A stretch of DNA of 64,000 nucleotides, taken from assembly GCA_051027215.1 (NCBI GenBank), contig JBPCXR010000046.1, forward strand, positions 26,943-90,942, given 5' to 3'. This stretch comes from CALHVX01 sp051027215 (GTDB taxonomy: Bacteria > Pseudomonadota > Gammaproteobacteria > Pseudomonadales > Azotimanducaceae). Shown here piece after piece: positions 33,726-42,666 of this stretch (positions are counted from its first letter, which is position 1; each line of letters begins with the position of its first letter). Under the pieces are notes generated by a model that worked only from the letters and a program-made list of their open reading frames with translations, searched no databases and was not told the DNA's origin. Position numbers and translations under genes: made by a program.

Positions 33726-35636
33726 CTACTCAGCCTTAGGGCTCAGAACCAACAACAAGTTTCCGGGCATGTGGTTGTAGATTCCATAACCAGAACTCAA
33801 GTAAACCCGGCCGTCCTGAATCACGGGGCCTGCGGCGCCACCAAACGAACCGCCCGTAGCTGATTCACCGTTCACCGTGCCAAATTCCGTAGCGGTGTCT
33901 AACTGGTAGAGTTGTTCACCATCTTCTGCGCGGTAAACACGCAACACACCATCCATGCCACCGGCATAGACTAAGTCCGCTGCAGTGGTTATGGCTTGAG
34001 AAACGCCTGGATGACAAAAGGTCCGGCCATTGCAGACATCTGGTGCCGGTGCATACCACAGCGATTTTCCGGTGCTGATGTCTAGTGCATGTACACCGGG
34101 CCGGTCTGGGTTGTCGTAGCTTCGGCCGTCCGCCATATCGCTTATTGGCACAAACAAGCGGCCATCGGCGGCTGCCATACCAAAGTGCACGCCGCCCTGA
34201 ATACCACCGCGACCGACCCGCGTCTGCCACACCAAATCGCCGCTGTCAGGATCCAACGCATGCACCAGCCCAGACTTCTGCCCGCCGAGCACCAGCTGAC
34301 GGCCGTCATCTCCAGTGGCCAATATGGTCGCGGCACCAAAGTCAAAGTCAGGCCCGTTTTCTGGCGGACAGCTGGCCGGTCGATCTGTATCGCACGCAGT
34401 GTTCCAGACATCGTTGGCCGTCGCCTGGAACGACCACTGCACGGCGCCGGTGGCTAAATCCATCGCGATTATGGCATCGCTGGTGAGCGTCGCCGGTGAC
34501 GACATGTTTTCGCCGGTCCCCACATACAGCTGCCCACGCTCGGCGTCGATTGCGGGGCTATTCCAAATCACCGCTCCTGACGGTCCATACATTGGCGTGC
34601 CGGCGCTATTGTTGCGCTGCACAGTCGGTGTTTGCTCAATGGTGTAGGTTTTCCAGCGTTGCGCCCCGCTATCTGCGTCCAAGGCGACCACTGAGCCTCT
34701 GAATGTGCAGCATTGATAAGTCGGATCAATAGCCAGGCTCACTTCCAAGGACGAGACTGGCACATATAGTGTCTGCTCATGTAGCGTCGGGGTAGCGGTG
34801 ATGGTGGCGTTCGGGTGATCGTCTGCGCGCACACGAAAATGCAACTCGCCTGTTGCTGCATCAAGGCCGTAGACATTGCCGAGCACGTCGCCAAAATACA
34901 GGCGCGGGGTGCTCTCGGCATCCTCCGGATCAACAGCTGACAGGGCAAACCCCGTGCGCACTTCAGCGGCCGCTTCATAGCGCCATACCTGGCAACCGCT
35001 GGTCTGCTGTAACGCATAGACACTGCCACCGTGGCTGCCTACAAACATCAGACCGCCCGCAAGCATTGGCTGCGAACGGGCTCGATTAGCGCCTGGAAAA
35101 GCCAGCGCCCACTCGGGTTCCAAGGCTCCAACATTGGCGCTGTCAACTGCAGCGGTCGCCGCATCGATCGCTCGGCCATTGCCCGGCACCAGGCCCCAAT
35201 TTTGCGGACTGGCCACTGCTCCCAGCCCCGGGCCAACCGAAGCGTCGCACGCGGGTAAATCCGCAGAGACCGCAGTGCCCAATGGCCGACCTCCGATGTA
35301 TTCGGCAACTTCACGACGCTGCAGGGTGGTCAAGCTCGCCGCTTGGGTCTGCATGAGGCCGTCAGTGAGGGTGCCGAGAATCGCCTCGGGGGTCATTAGC
35401 CCCAACATATCCTGGTGCGGCGCTTTCTTGACCTGCCCTTCGTGGCAACTCGCACAAGCCTGTTGATAGTGCGCTTTGCCCGGCAACGCCTCGCGCGCTA
35501 AGCGCTGCTCCATGATTACCTGCATGCTGCTCTCTGGCGCTTCGGTAGAACTGCAAGCGCCAACGCTCAAGGTGCCCGTCAGCACAAGCAGGTAAGCGCC
35601 TGCGCGGCGAATGCCCCGCCAATACGTCAATCCCAT
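33726..35636 (-). CDS. PQQ beta-propeller quinoprotein with N-terminal heme c (PVA dehydrogenase-like)
   Basis: A 636-residue secreted protein. A signal sequence ends with a lipobox-like VGAC. A cytochrome c domain follows with CASCH as heme motif (about residue 62) and a distal MLGLM Met. Then comes an eight-bladed PQQ propeller (repeats such as SHGGSVYALQQTSGCQVWRYE, GDVLGNVYGLDAATGELHFR, GGQKSGLVHALDPDSGDLVWQTRVG). The layout matches polyvinyl-alcohol dehydrogenase-like quinohemoproteins, which oxidise alcohols in the periplasm and pass electrons through heme. It is coupled to the MFS gene. The substrate is unknown. Confidence 0.83.
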   Translation of the reverse strand: MGLTYWRGIRRAGAYLLVLTGTLSVGACSSTEAPESSMQVIMEQRLAREALPGKAHYQQACASCHEGQVKKAPHQDMLGLMTPEAILGTLTDGLMQTQAASLTTLQRREVAEYIGGRPLGTAVSADLPACDASVGPGLGAVASPQNWGLVPGNGRAIDAATAAVDSANVGALEPEWALAFPGANRARSQPMLAGGLMFVGSHGGSVYALQQTSGCQVWRYEAAAEVRTGFALSAVDPEDAESTPRLYFGDVLGNVYGLDAATGELHFRVRADDHPNATITATPTLHEQTLYVPVSSLEVSLAIDPTYQCCTFRGSVVALDADSGAQRWKTYTIEQTPTVQRNNSAGTPMYGPSGAVIWNSPAIDAERGQLYVGTGENMSSPATLTSDAIIAMDLATGAVQWSFQATANDVWNTACDTDRPASCPPENGPDFDFGAATILATGDDGRQLVLGGQKSGLVHALDPDSGDLVWQTRVGRGGIQGGVHFGMAAADGRLFVPISDMADGRSYDNPDRPGVHALDISTGKSLWYAPAPDVCNGRTFCHPGVSQAITTAADLVYAGGMDGVLRVYRAEDGEQLYQLDTATEFGTVNGESATGGSFGGAAGPVIQDGRVYLSSGYGIYNHMPGNLLLVLSPKAE

Positions 35637-35742
35637 TATTTTCTCCCCCTTCCGGAAAGTACTAGCCTAACGACATCGGCGGAGTTTGGCGATTTCGACG
35701 TGCACCCGCCCTTGCACTATGCGCAGCCCAGCAGGTAGCGTA

Positions 35743-36993
35743 ATGACCTTGCAGAATCGCAGTGCGAGGCGAACGCCAGTGTCGAGCCCGCCAAGCGCAG
35801 GTGCCACCTTCGGCGCGGCGCAATACAGCCCCTTGAGGGCCGAAGTGATGGCCAACCCAGCCATCAGCTACGCTGCGCTGCAACAAACCGCACCTGCACA
35901 TCTATGCAGCAGTTTCGAGCCCAACTTCTACACACTGTCTCGCTATGATGATGTACGTCGTGCGTTACTCGATGTTGACGGTTTTTCCAGTGAGCATGGG
36001 CAAGGGCCACGCTACACACCTCCGGCGGGCATGCTCTCCGATCCTCCTCAACACACCCACTATCGACGCCTCGTTCAACAAGCCTTTACTCCCAAAGCCA
36101 TAGCGGCGATGAGCGAGCGAGTCACAGCCCTAGCCGACGAACTGCTAGGCGGGCTGTCGGCGCACGCGCAATTCGATCTGCACGACGACTTCGCCTTCCC
36201 GTTACCGGTGATCATCATAGCCGAGATGCTGGGCGTGCCAAGTGCAGATTTACACCACTTCAAACGTTGGTCTGACGCCTCAGTTGCTGCGATGGGAGCA
36301 GAAGACCCAACGCCTTGGAACGATGATCTGGCAGCACTTGGCGATTACCTGCTGCAGCACATCCGCAATCAGCGCGCCGTGCAACCAGGGGCTGCGGCGA
36401 ACCTGACCCAGCGTCTAGTAAACGCCCGCGTTGAAGGCCAGGGCTTAACTGATGAAGAGGTGCGCGGTGTGGCATCGCAGCTACTCGTCGGTGGCAACGA
36501 AACAACTACTTCGCTCATTACCAATGCAGTTTGGCGTCTTTTGGATCAACCGGATCTTTGGCAGCAGCTGCTGCAAAAGCCGAAGCTGGTGCCAGTGGCC
36601 TTGGAGGAAAGCTTAAGGTTCGATCCGCCGGTATTGGGGCTGTACCGTACTGCGCGCAAGCAGATCGTGTTGCACGGCACCACCATACCAGCAGGCAGCA
36701 AAGTCATGCTGCATTACGCCGCGGCAAACCGCGACCCAAATGTCTTTGCTAACCCTGATCAGTTCAAGCTAGATCGACCAGCGAAGAGGCATCTGGCATT
36801 CGGGCTCGGGGTGCACTTTTGCCTGGGCGCTGAGCTTGCGCGTTTGGAAGCAAAAGCTGCGCTGAGTGCTCTACTACGCCACTTTCCAGGCCTCGAGCTG
36901 ATCAATGCCGGTGAGCGGATCGCGCCGTTCTTCCTTTGGGGCCGCCGGCACCTGCCTGTGCGCCCAGGTCCTGAACCGACCTCCCTTTCGTAG
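35743..36993 (+). CDS. Cytochrome P450
   Basis: A 416-residue soluble bacterial P450. Landmarks are the I-helix oxygen-activation stretch VGGNETTTS, the K-helix EESLRFDPP (ExxR) and the heme loop FGLGVHFCLGAELAR with Cys360. The N-terminus also fits: RYDDVRRALLDVDGFSSEHG and LSDPPQHTHYRRLVQQAFTPKAI. The frame is open from a TTG at 35686; I chose the ATG at 35743, with 35719 as an alternative. It hydroxylates a hydrophobic small molecule, probably a terpenoid, steroid or fatty acid; redox partners are not in the window. Confidence 0.92.
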   Translation: MTLQNRSARRTPVSSPPSAGATFGAAQYSPLRAEVMANPAISYAALQQTAPAHLCSSFEPNFYTLSRYDDVRRALLDVDGFSSEHGQGPRYTPPAGMLSDPPQHTHYRRLVQQAFTPKAIAAMSERVTALADELLGGLSAHAQFDLHDDFAFPLPVIIIAEMLGVPSADLHHFKRWSDASVAAMGAEDPTPWNDDLAALGDYLLQHIRNQRAVQPGAAANLTQRLVNARVEGQGLTDEEVRGVASQLLVGGNETTTSLITNAVWRLLDQPDLWQQLLQKPKLVPVALEESLRFDPPVLGLYRTARKQIVLHGTTIPAGSKVMLHYAAANRDPNVFANPDQFKLDRPAKRHLAFGLGVHFCLGAELARLEAKAALSALLRHFPGLELINAGERIAPFFLWGRRHLPVRPGPEPTSLS

Positions 36994-37019
36994 CCAACAA
37001 ATCAACCCACGGAGATCGG

Positions 37020-37850
37020 ATGACCGATATTTTGCAAGTACTCGTAGTCAGCAAAGGCCACGACTACGACCACGATGCTTTCCTGGCGATGTTCGATGCC
37101 ATGGAAAGCATCGAAGCGACGCTGGTGCAACAGCCTGCTGCCCAGGTAATCCTGCAACCGCAGCATGTAGAGGCCTATGACGCCGTGCTGTTTTACGACA
37201 TGAGCGGCATCCCCGGCGTCGGCTTGAGCCACGATAAAGCGGATGCGGCAGGCCAACCCGATCCGGCTTATCGTCAGGCGATCGAAGCTCTGGTTGAGGC
37301 AGGCAAAGGTTTGGTGTTACTGAACCACGCCACGGTGTCTTGGCCGCAGTGGCCATTGTGGCGGCAGATCAGCGGCTCTTCCTTCATGCTGCAGGCCGGG
37401 GAGCTCAACGGTAAACGGGTACCGGGCTCGGGCTATCGCGGTGGTCATGGCCCGCATCCGAATCCAACTCTGCATCTGCGCGCACAAGGCAGTCATCCAG
37501 TGCTTGAGGGCCTTGAGCAAGGCTTTGAGATCACTGACGAGATCTACCTGAAAAGCAAAGACTTCGAAGCCAATGTCGTACCACTGCTGCGCGGCGACTA
37601 TGAGTTCGTTGCGAGCAACTTCACACCGCCACCGCTGGCGCCCGCTGCAGAACAAGCGGCGTGGGATCATCCACCAGGTAGCGATCTCATTGTTTGGGCT
37701 CATGCAGCCGGCAACAGCCCGGTGGTAGTTTCGGACGTTGGCGATGGGCCACCCGCATACGGCAATCCCGACTACCAACGTCTACTCGCCAACGCCTTGC
37801 GCTGGGTCGCCAGCGACGCGGCGGCACAATGGGCCCGTGATCGTAGCTGA
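37020..37850 (+). CDS. ThuA-like domain protein
   Basis: A 276-residue protein of the ThuA-like (trehalose-utilisation) class I glutamine amidotransferase fold: VLVVSKGHDYDHDAFLAMFDAM, YDAVLFYDMSG, GKGLVLLNHATVSWPQWPLW, HPVLEGLEQGFEITDEIY and NPDYQRLLANALRWVAS. ThuA-family proteins act in sugar metabolism but the reaction is poorly defined. It has a GGAGAT ribosome-binding site and follows the P450 gene by 26 bp. Confidence 0.82.
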   Translation: MTDILQVLVVSKGHDYDHDAFLAMFDAMESIEATLVQQPAAQVILQPQHVEAYDAVLFYDMSGIPGVGLSHDKADAAGQPDPAYRQAIEALVEAGKGLVLLNHATVSWPQWPLWRQISGSSFMLQAGELNGKRVPGSGYRGGHGPHPNPTLHLRAQGSHPVLEGLEQGFEITDEIYLKSKDFEANVVPLLRGDYEFVASNFTPPPLAPAAEQAAWDHPPGSDLIVWAHAAGNSPVVVSDVGDGPPAYGNPDYQRLLANALRWVASDAAAQWARDRS

Positions 37851-37903
37851 CGTGCTAGACCGACCGCACATAGCATAATCGCAATCCCAGGGGATCACTT
37901 AGG

Positions 37904-38137
37904 ATGACGACAGCAGACTGGTTCATCATTATCGGCCTCGGCGCGCTTTGGCTCGGTGCCCAGATCGTCTGGGTCGCGCCTAGGCCGCGGCAACTGCGCA
38001 GTGGTGATGTACCCACTGCAGCCAAGGGTAGCAGCGAAGCTTTCATGCTGTTCTGGCTCGATCAATACGGCTGGCTGGGCATCTGCCTGTGCGCTGCCGG
38101 GCTCATCGCTGCGGGCTACGGAGTACTGAGCCGATGA
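37904..38137 (+). CDS. Small membrane protein
   Basis: A 77-residue protein with two predicted helices (about 6-25 and 52-74) and a basic loop (RPRQLRSG). I do not recognise a family. Its stop overlaps the start of the MAPEG gene (ATGA), suggesting that the two are made together and may interact. Confidence 0.65.
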   Translation: MTTADWFIIIGLGALWLGAQIVWVAPRPRQLRSGDVPTAAKGSSEAFMLFWLDQYGWLGICLCAAGLIAAGYGVLSR

Positions 38138-38505
38138 CTACTCTGTTGTACGCCGGCATCCTTGCGCTGTTGGCCGTGTTGCTGGCTAATCAGGTGCTGT
38201 ATGTGCGTCTGCGCGGCGCCGCAGAGCCGCCTTGGCGGGCCGATGCGACCCTACGGGTGCAAGCTAACTTTGTCGAAAATGTACCTCTGGCATTGGTGTT
38301 ACTACTGGTTTTAGAGGTCGGCGGTATTGGCGAGACAGCCATGCACCTACTCGGTTCAGCGCTGGTGGCGTGCCGAATACTTCACGCCTGGGGTATGAGT
38401 CGCACCGAAGGCGCTAACTATCCGCGCCTCATTGGTGCGCAAGGCACCTTCGCCTTGCTGTCGATCATGGGCGTAGCCGCAATCTACAGAGCACTGGTCT
38501 ACTAG
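38134..38505 (+). CDS. MAPEG family membrane protein
   Basis: A 123-residue protein with four predicted helices and the MAPEG pattern RVQANFVENVPLALVLLLVLE, followed by HAWGMSR. MAPEG proteins bind glutathione or lipophilic substrates; the bacterial ones are mostly uncharacterised. The frame is open from 38089, but the ATG at 38134 that overlaps the previous stop (ATGA) gives a natural N-terminus. Confidence 0.88.
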   Translation: MTTLLYAGILALLAVLLANQVLYVRLRGAAEPPWRADATLRVQANFVENVPLALVLLLVLEVGGIGETAMHLLGSALVACRILHAWGMSRTEGANYPRLIGAQGTFALLSIMGVAAIYRALVY

Positions 38506-38638
38506 CAACGGATCGCCAGTTGCCAACGCTCTATGGGGTTCGTGCCAGCTGATACATCTTTAGGCCAAAGCGTTCTACCTAAAGCCCCAAAGGCGGGCAT
38601 AATGGTCCTTTTAGGGTCCTGAAGTTGGGGTCAAAGCA

Positions 38639-41107
38639 TTGAATACACAGGAAATATTAGCCACAGCATTGAGTGGGGAGCGCATTTCTACCGATGCCGC
38701 GCTGGCCTTGGCCAACGAGCCGGATACCTACAGCCTGGCCCAGACCGCAGCCAAACTTCGTGATCGGGGATTCGGCAATGTCGTCAGCTATTCGCGCAAG
38801 GTGTTTATTCCTCTCACCCATCTGTGTCGAGACGTTTGTCACTACTGTACTTTCGCCCAGGTTCCAAGGAAAGTTCAGGCGCCCTACCTAACGGTCGAAC
38901 AGGTATTGGAAACCGCCCGCCAGGGCGCAGCGATGGGCTGCCAAGAAGCGTTGTTCACACTTGGAGAAAAGCCCGAACTGCGCTACAAGGCAGCGCGGGA
39001 TGCGCTAGCCGAGATGGGCTTCGAGTCGACGCTGCACTATCTCAAGCATTGTGCAGAATTGGTGTACAAAGAAACGGGTCTGTTGCCACACCTGAACCCC
39101 GGCAACCTTACACCTGACGAGTTGCAGTGGTTGCGTCCGGTCTCGCCCTCCATGGGCATTATGCTGGAATCCACTTCAGAGCGATTGTGCGAAAAAGGTA
39201 TGCCGCACTATGGCTCGCCCGACAAAGTACCCGCTGTGCGCTTGCAAACACTGGCCGACGCCGGCGTAGCACAGGTGCCGTTCACCACGGGTATTTTGAT
39301 CGGCATCGGCGAAACCCGCACAGAGCGAATTGAGTCTCTGCTAGCCATTCGCGAGATCCACGAGCAACACGGGCACATTCAGGAAATCATCATCCAAAAT
39401 TTCCGTGCGAAGCCGGAAACCAAGATGGCGAACGCCCCAGAGCCTGATCTCAACGAGCTGCTGTGGACGCTCTCGGTCGCTAGAATCATCTTCGGCGCAC
39501 ACATGAGCATTCAAGCGCCACCCAACTTAAGCCCCGGTGTGTTGGAACAGATCGTTAACGCTGGCATCAATGACTGGGGCGGCGTCTCTCCAGTTACCCC
39601 GGACTTCGTGAACCCAGAAGCGCCTTGGCCGCATTTGGAGGACCTACGACGGGAAACCGCAAACGCAGGGAAGTACCTGCAGGAACGCCTAACCATTTAC
39701 CCAGGTTACGCCAGCGATCTAACTACTTGGGTCGATTCCGATCTACACGATGCGGTGCTGGCGCAAATCGACGCCGAAGGGTTTGCTCGTACTGACCCTT
39801 GGTGCCCTGGCGATCTTGGCGCACCGCCAACCTCTGACCTTGCTGCGATCACTTCTCCAACAAAGCCCGTGTCAGCGGACTTGGCTGAAATTCTGAGCCT
39901 GGCTAAAGCCGGGCAAGAACTCACTGAGGCTCAGGTGGTGCGGCTATTTGCCGCCCGCGGTAACGATTTCTCCGCGGTGACCGCGGCTGCCAACGCTCTA
40001 CGGGCCGAGAGCAATGGCGATGTCGTGAGCTATGTGGTCAATCGCAACATCAACTACACCAACGTTTGCTACTTCAAGTGTCAGTTTTGTGCGTTCAGCA
40101 AAGGCAAGCTATCCGAGAACTTGCGCGGCCGGCCCTATGATCTGTCACATGAGGAGATCGCGCGACGAGTGCAAGAAGCCTGGGATCGCGGTGCAACCGA
40201 AGTATGCATGCAAGGTGGGATCCACCCTGAATATACCGGTGAAACCTACATTGGCATCATCGAAGCGGTGCGCAAAGCGGTGCCTGACATGCACATTCAC
40301 GCGTTTTCACCGCTTGAGGTTTGGCAGGGTGCCGCCACGCTAGAGATGGATCTGGAATCCTACCTCGAGCGCCTAAAAGCCGCCGGCTTGGACACACTGC
40401 CGGGCACCGCCGCAGAGATTCTCGACGACGAAGTTCGACAGATCATCTGCCACGACAAGATCAATACCGCCCAATGGCTAGAGGTCATGGAGGCCGCACA
40501 CAAAGTCGGCTACCGCACCACCGCCACCATTATGTATGGCCATGTGGAAAAGCCCGTACATTGGGCCCGGCACCTACTGCGCATTTTGCAGCTGCAAAAG
40601 AAAACCGGCGGCTTTACGGAGTTCGTACCACTGCCCTTTGTGCACATGGAAGCGCCCATGTACCTCAAGGGCAAAGCTCGTCGGGGCCCAACCTTTCGAG
40701 AGGCAGTACTAATGCACTCCGTTGCGCGCCTGGTTCTGCACCCGCACATCACCAACATACAGGCGAGTTGGGTAAAAATGGGTCACGATGGAGTAGTGGC
40801 CTGTCTGCAAGCTGGGTGCAACGACTTAGGCGGCACCTTGATGAACGAGAGCATCAGCCGCGCTGCCGGTACTAACCACGGGCAGGAAACTTCGCCGGCG
40901 CAGATGCTGGCCATGATCGAATCGGCTGGACGCGTGCCACGACAACGTCTGACCGCCTACGGTGATGCGCCCGAGGAGCGCATCGCGGTTGGTCGGGCGG
41001 CGGGCGAGCTTCTGGAAATCGTCAATACACCGGCGCGCAAGTACGAGCGCAAGCGCAAAGGGCCGCTATTGCGACCAGGCTTGATCGATGTGGTTGAGGC
41101 GCGCTAA
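38639..41107 (+). CDS. fbiC: Fo synthase, CofG-CofH fusion
   Basis: Makes the deazaflavin Fo of F420 from tyrosine and a flavin precursor. The 822-residue protein joins two radical-SAM enzymes: a CofG part (about 1-390) with CxxxCxxC at Cys63/67/70 (CRDVCHYC) and a CofH part (about 420-810) with Cys477/481/484 (CYFKCQFC). Family stretches include EALFTLGEKPELRY, AQVPFTTGILIGIGET, MQGGIHPEY and TTATIMYGH. The TTG start (38639) is forced: a stop lies 27 bp upstream and the next Met is far inside. It is separate from cofEDC by 7.5 kb. Confidence 0.95.
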   Translation: MNTQEILATALSGERISTDAALALANEPDTYSLAQTAAKLRDRGFGNVVSYSRKVFIPLTHLCRDVCHYCTFAQVPRKVQAPYLTVEQVLETARQGAAMGCQEALFTLGEKPELRYKAARDALAEMGFESTLHYLKHCAELVYKETGLLPHLNPGNLTPDELQWLRPVSPSMGIMLESTSERLCEKGMPHYGSPDKVPAVRLQTLADAGVAQVPFTTGILIGIGETRTERIESLLAIREIHEQHGHIQEIIIQNFRAKPETKMANAPEPDLNELLWTLSVARIIFGAHMSIQAPPNLSPGVLEQIVNAGINDWGGVSPVTPDFVNPEAPWPHLEDLRRETANAGKYLQERLTIYPGYASDLTTWVDSDLHDAVLAQIDAEGFARTDPWCPGDLGAPPTSDLAAITSPTKPVSADLAEILSLAKAGQELTEAQVVRLFAARGNDFSAVTAAANALRAESNGDVVSYVVNRNINYTNVCYFKCQFCAFSKGKLSENLRGRPYDLSHEEIARRVQEAWDRGATEVCMQGGIHPEYTGETYIGIIEAVRKAVPDMHIHAFSPLEVWQGAATLEMDLESYLERLKAAGLDTLPGTAAEILDDEVRQIICHDKINTAQWLEVMEAAHKVGYRTTATIMYGHVEKPVHWARHLLRILQLQKKTGGFTEFVPLPFVHMEAPMYLKGKARRGPTFREAVLMHSVARLVLHPHITNIQASWVKMGHDGVVACLQAGCNDLGGTLMNESISRAAGTNHGQETSPAQMLAMIESAGRVPRQRLTAYGDAPEERIAVGRAAGELLEIVNTPARKYERKRKGPLLRPGLIDVVEAR

Positions 41108-41130
41108 GTAAAGCTGCCAGTCGCGCTGGG

Positions 41131-42327
41131 TTAGCCTGGCGCCATCTGCAGGTTGAGCTGACTGAGCCGGTTTACTTGCTCTTTGAGCGCTTGTTCTAGC
41201 AGCAGCAACTGCGCTTGCACCGGATCTTTCACGCGCTTGCGAAAGCCAGCGGTCGTGGCATCCAGCACTGCTCGCTGTCTGGCCACCAACTGGTTGCGCA
41301 ACTCCAGACACTCTTCCAAACATTGCACGAAGTGCTGTGTCTCTTCCTCTAGAACAGAGCGCCACTTGTCAGCGTTGGGCAACACTTCCAGAGTTTTCTC
41401 TGCGCGCCGCAGCTGGGTCTCGACCTCTGCCTCGCGAATGCGAAAAGCCTCAACGCGCTGCAGGTCGGAGGCCAAGCCAACCCAGGACGAGGCACTGATC
41501 AGCCACTTGGTCGGATCGAACTGCCACCACTTAACGCCGTTGCGGTAGTCTCGCTGAAACTTGTGATGGTAGTTGTGGTAGCCCTCACCGTAAGTGAACA
41601 GTGCGAGTACGCCGTTGTCGCGAGCGCTGTTGCCTTCGGTATACGGCCGCTTACCCCAAAAATGCGCCAAGGAGTTGATGAAAAAGGTGGTGTGATGGGT
41701 AAAGACCAGGCGTGCCACGCCCATCAACAACAGATTGGCTAGGTAGTCGCCAGTGAGCCAACCGACCAACAATGGCGGCGCAAAATTGGTTGCCAAGGTA
41801 ATCGGCAAGTAGTGGTTGTGTTGCCACATCACCACTTTATCGCGCTTTAGATCAGCAACGTTGTTGTAGTCTTCGTGGCCGCTCGGGTACTCCCGAAGCA
41901 TCCAACCCATGTGCGAAAACCATAGTCCCCGGCCCGCGCTGTAGGGATCTAGGTGGTCGTCGTCGACGTGTCGATGGTGGCGGCGATGGCCAGCGACCCA
42001 CGTGTAAATGCTGTTCTGCACAGTGGCGGCACCAAACAGCGCGAAAAACAGTCGTAGCGGCGCCCGCGCTTTGTAGGCGTTGTGCGCCCACAGGCGATGA
42101 TAGCCAGCAGTGATCGAGATGCCGCTGAATCCGCAAAAGAGGACAAAGCCGACAATCGCTGACCAATGAAAGCCAACGCTCAGCTGATACCAGGGCACGC
42201 CGATAACGGCGATCGCGAAAGTGGCTACGAACAGTATGGTCTGCACCCAGAGCAAGGGTGGTTTTGACTCCACGCTTGCCTCAGTGTCCTGCCCCTGCTG
42301 CGGTTGTGCATCAGTCTTCAAGCTCAT
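41131..42327 (-). CDS. Acyl-CoA/acyl-lipid delta-9 type fatty acid desaturase
   Basis: A 398-residue membrane di-iron desaturase. It has about four helices and three His boxes: HRLWAH (77-82), HRRHH (114-118) and HNYHH. GEGYHNYHHKFQRDYRNG and WFDPTKW-type stretch WWQFDPTKWLI are typical of acyl-CoA delta-9 desaturases. The C-terminal 100 residues form a charged coiled coil not usual in short relatives. I start at the ATG at 42327 (MSLKTD). AGGAGG lies directly against this ATG, and a TTG six bases later is an equally good start. It introduces a double bond into saturated chains. Confidence 0.9.
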   Translation of the reverse strand: MSLKTDAQPQQGQDTEASVESKPPLLWVQTILFVATFAIAVIGVPWYQLSVGFHWSAIVGFVLFCGFSGISITAGYHRLWAHNAYKARAPLRLFFALFGAATVQNSIYTWVAGHRRHHRHVDDDHLDPYSAGRGLWFSHMGWMLREYPSGHEDYNNVADLKRDKVVMWQHNHYLPITLATNFAPPLLVGWLTGDYLANLLLMGVARLVFTHHTTFFINSLAHFWGKRPYTEGNSARDNGVLALFTYGEGYHNYHHKFQRDYRNGVKWWQFDPTKWLISASSWVGLASDLQRVEAFRIREAEVETQLRRAEKTLEVLPNADKWRSVLEEETQHFVQCLEECLELRNQLVARQRAVLDATTAGFRKRVKDPVQAQLLLLEQALKEQVNRLSQLNLQMAPG

Positions 42328-42333
42328 CCTCCT
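42328..42333 (-). promoter_or_regulatory. Unusually placed ribosome-binding site
   Basis: A perfect AGGAGG touches the desaturase ATG (42327), with no spacer. The third codon, TTG (42321-42319), lies at the ideal spacing of six bases, so translation may begin there instead. Confidence 0.5.
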
Positions 42334-42534
42334 GGCCTGGGTGGTACCCGAATACCAGCCATTGCCTCGTCCAATTGCCTCGTCCCTTTGCCGAGCCTTG
42401 CAGTCCATAGCGTAGATCGAACACAGCCGTAAAAACGAGACCGAGCTGACGGTTACACCGGACACCCTTGGCATCCGGCGGTCCGATCGCTATCAGCGCT
42501 CGCTTCAGACAAACAAATTAGGCAAACAAGTTGC

Positions 42535-42651
42535 TATAATTGCAGGCCGCGTGTCTGGGCTATGGAGTAGCCCAACGCCCAGCGATTCGTTCGCTGGAAG
42601 GTGGATCATACTAGAAAGTCAAATAAAGATACTTGTTCCTGGATCCCCAGG
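42535..42651 (+). ncRNA. Candidate small RNA with three hairpins
   Basis: This is within a 339-bp gap between two leftward genes. TATAAT (42535-42540) is followed by three perfect hairpins: GGGCTA/TAGCCC with loop TGGAG (42557-42573), CCAGCGA/TCGCTGG with loop TTCGT (42579-42597) and CCTGG/CCAGG (42638-42651). No ORF of note covers it. A plus-strand transcript would not serve any downstream plus-strand gene nearby, so an independent RNA is plausible. There is no clear -35 or U-tract, and the last hairpin may instead act as terminator of the leftward peptidase gene. Confidence 0.3.
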
Positions 42652-42666
42652 ACGTCGCGACCGGGA

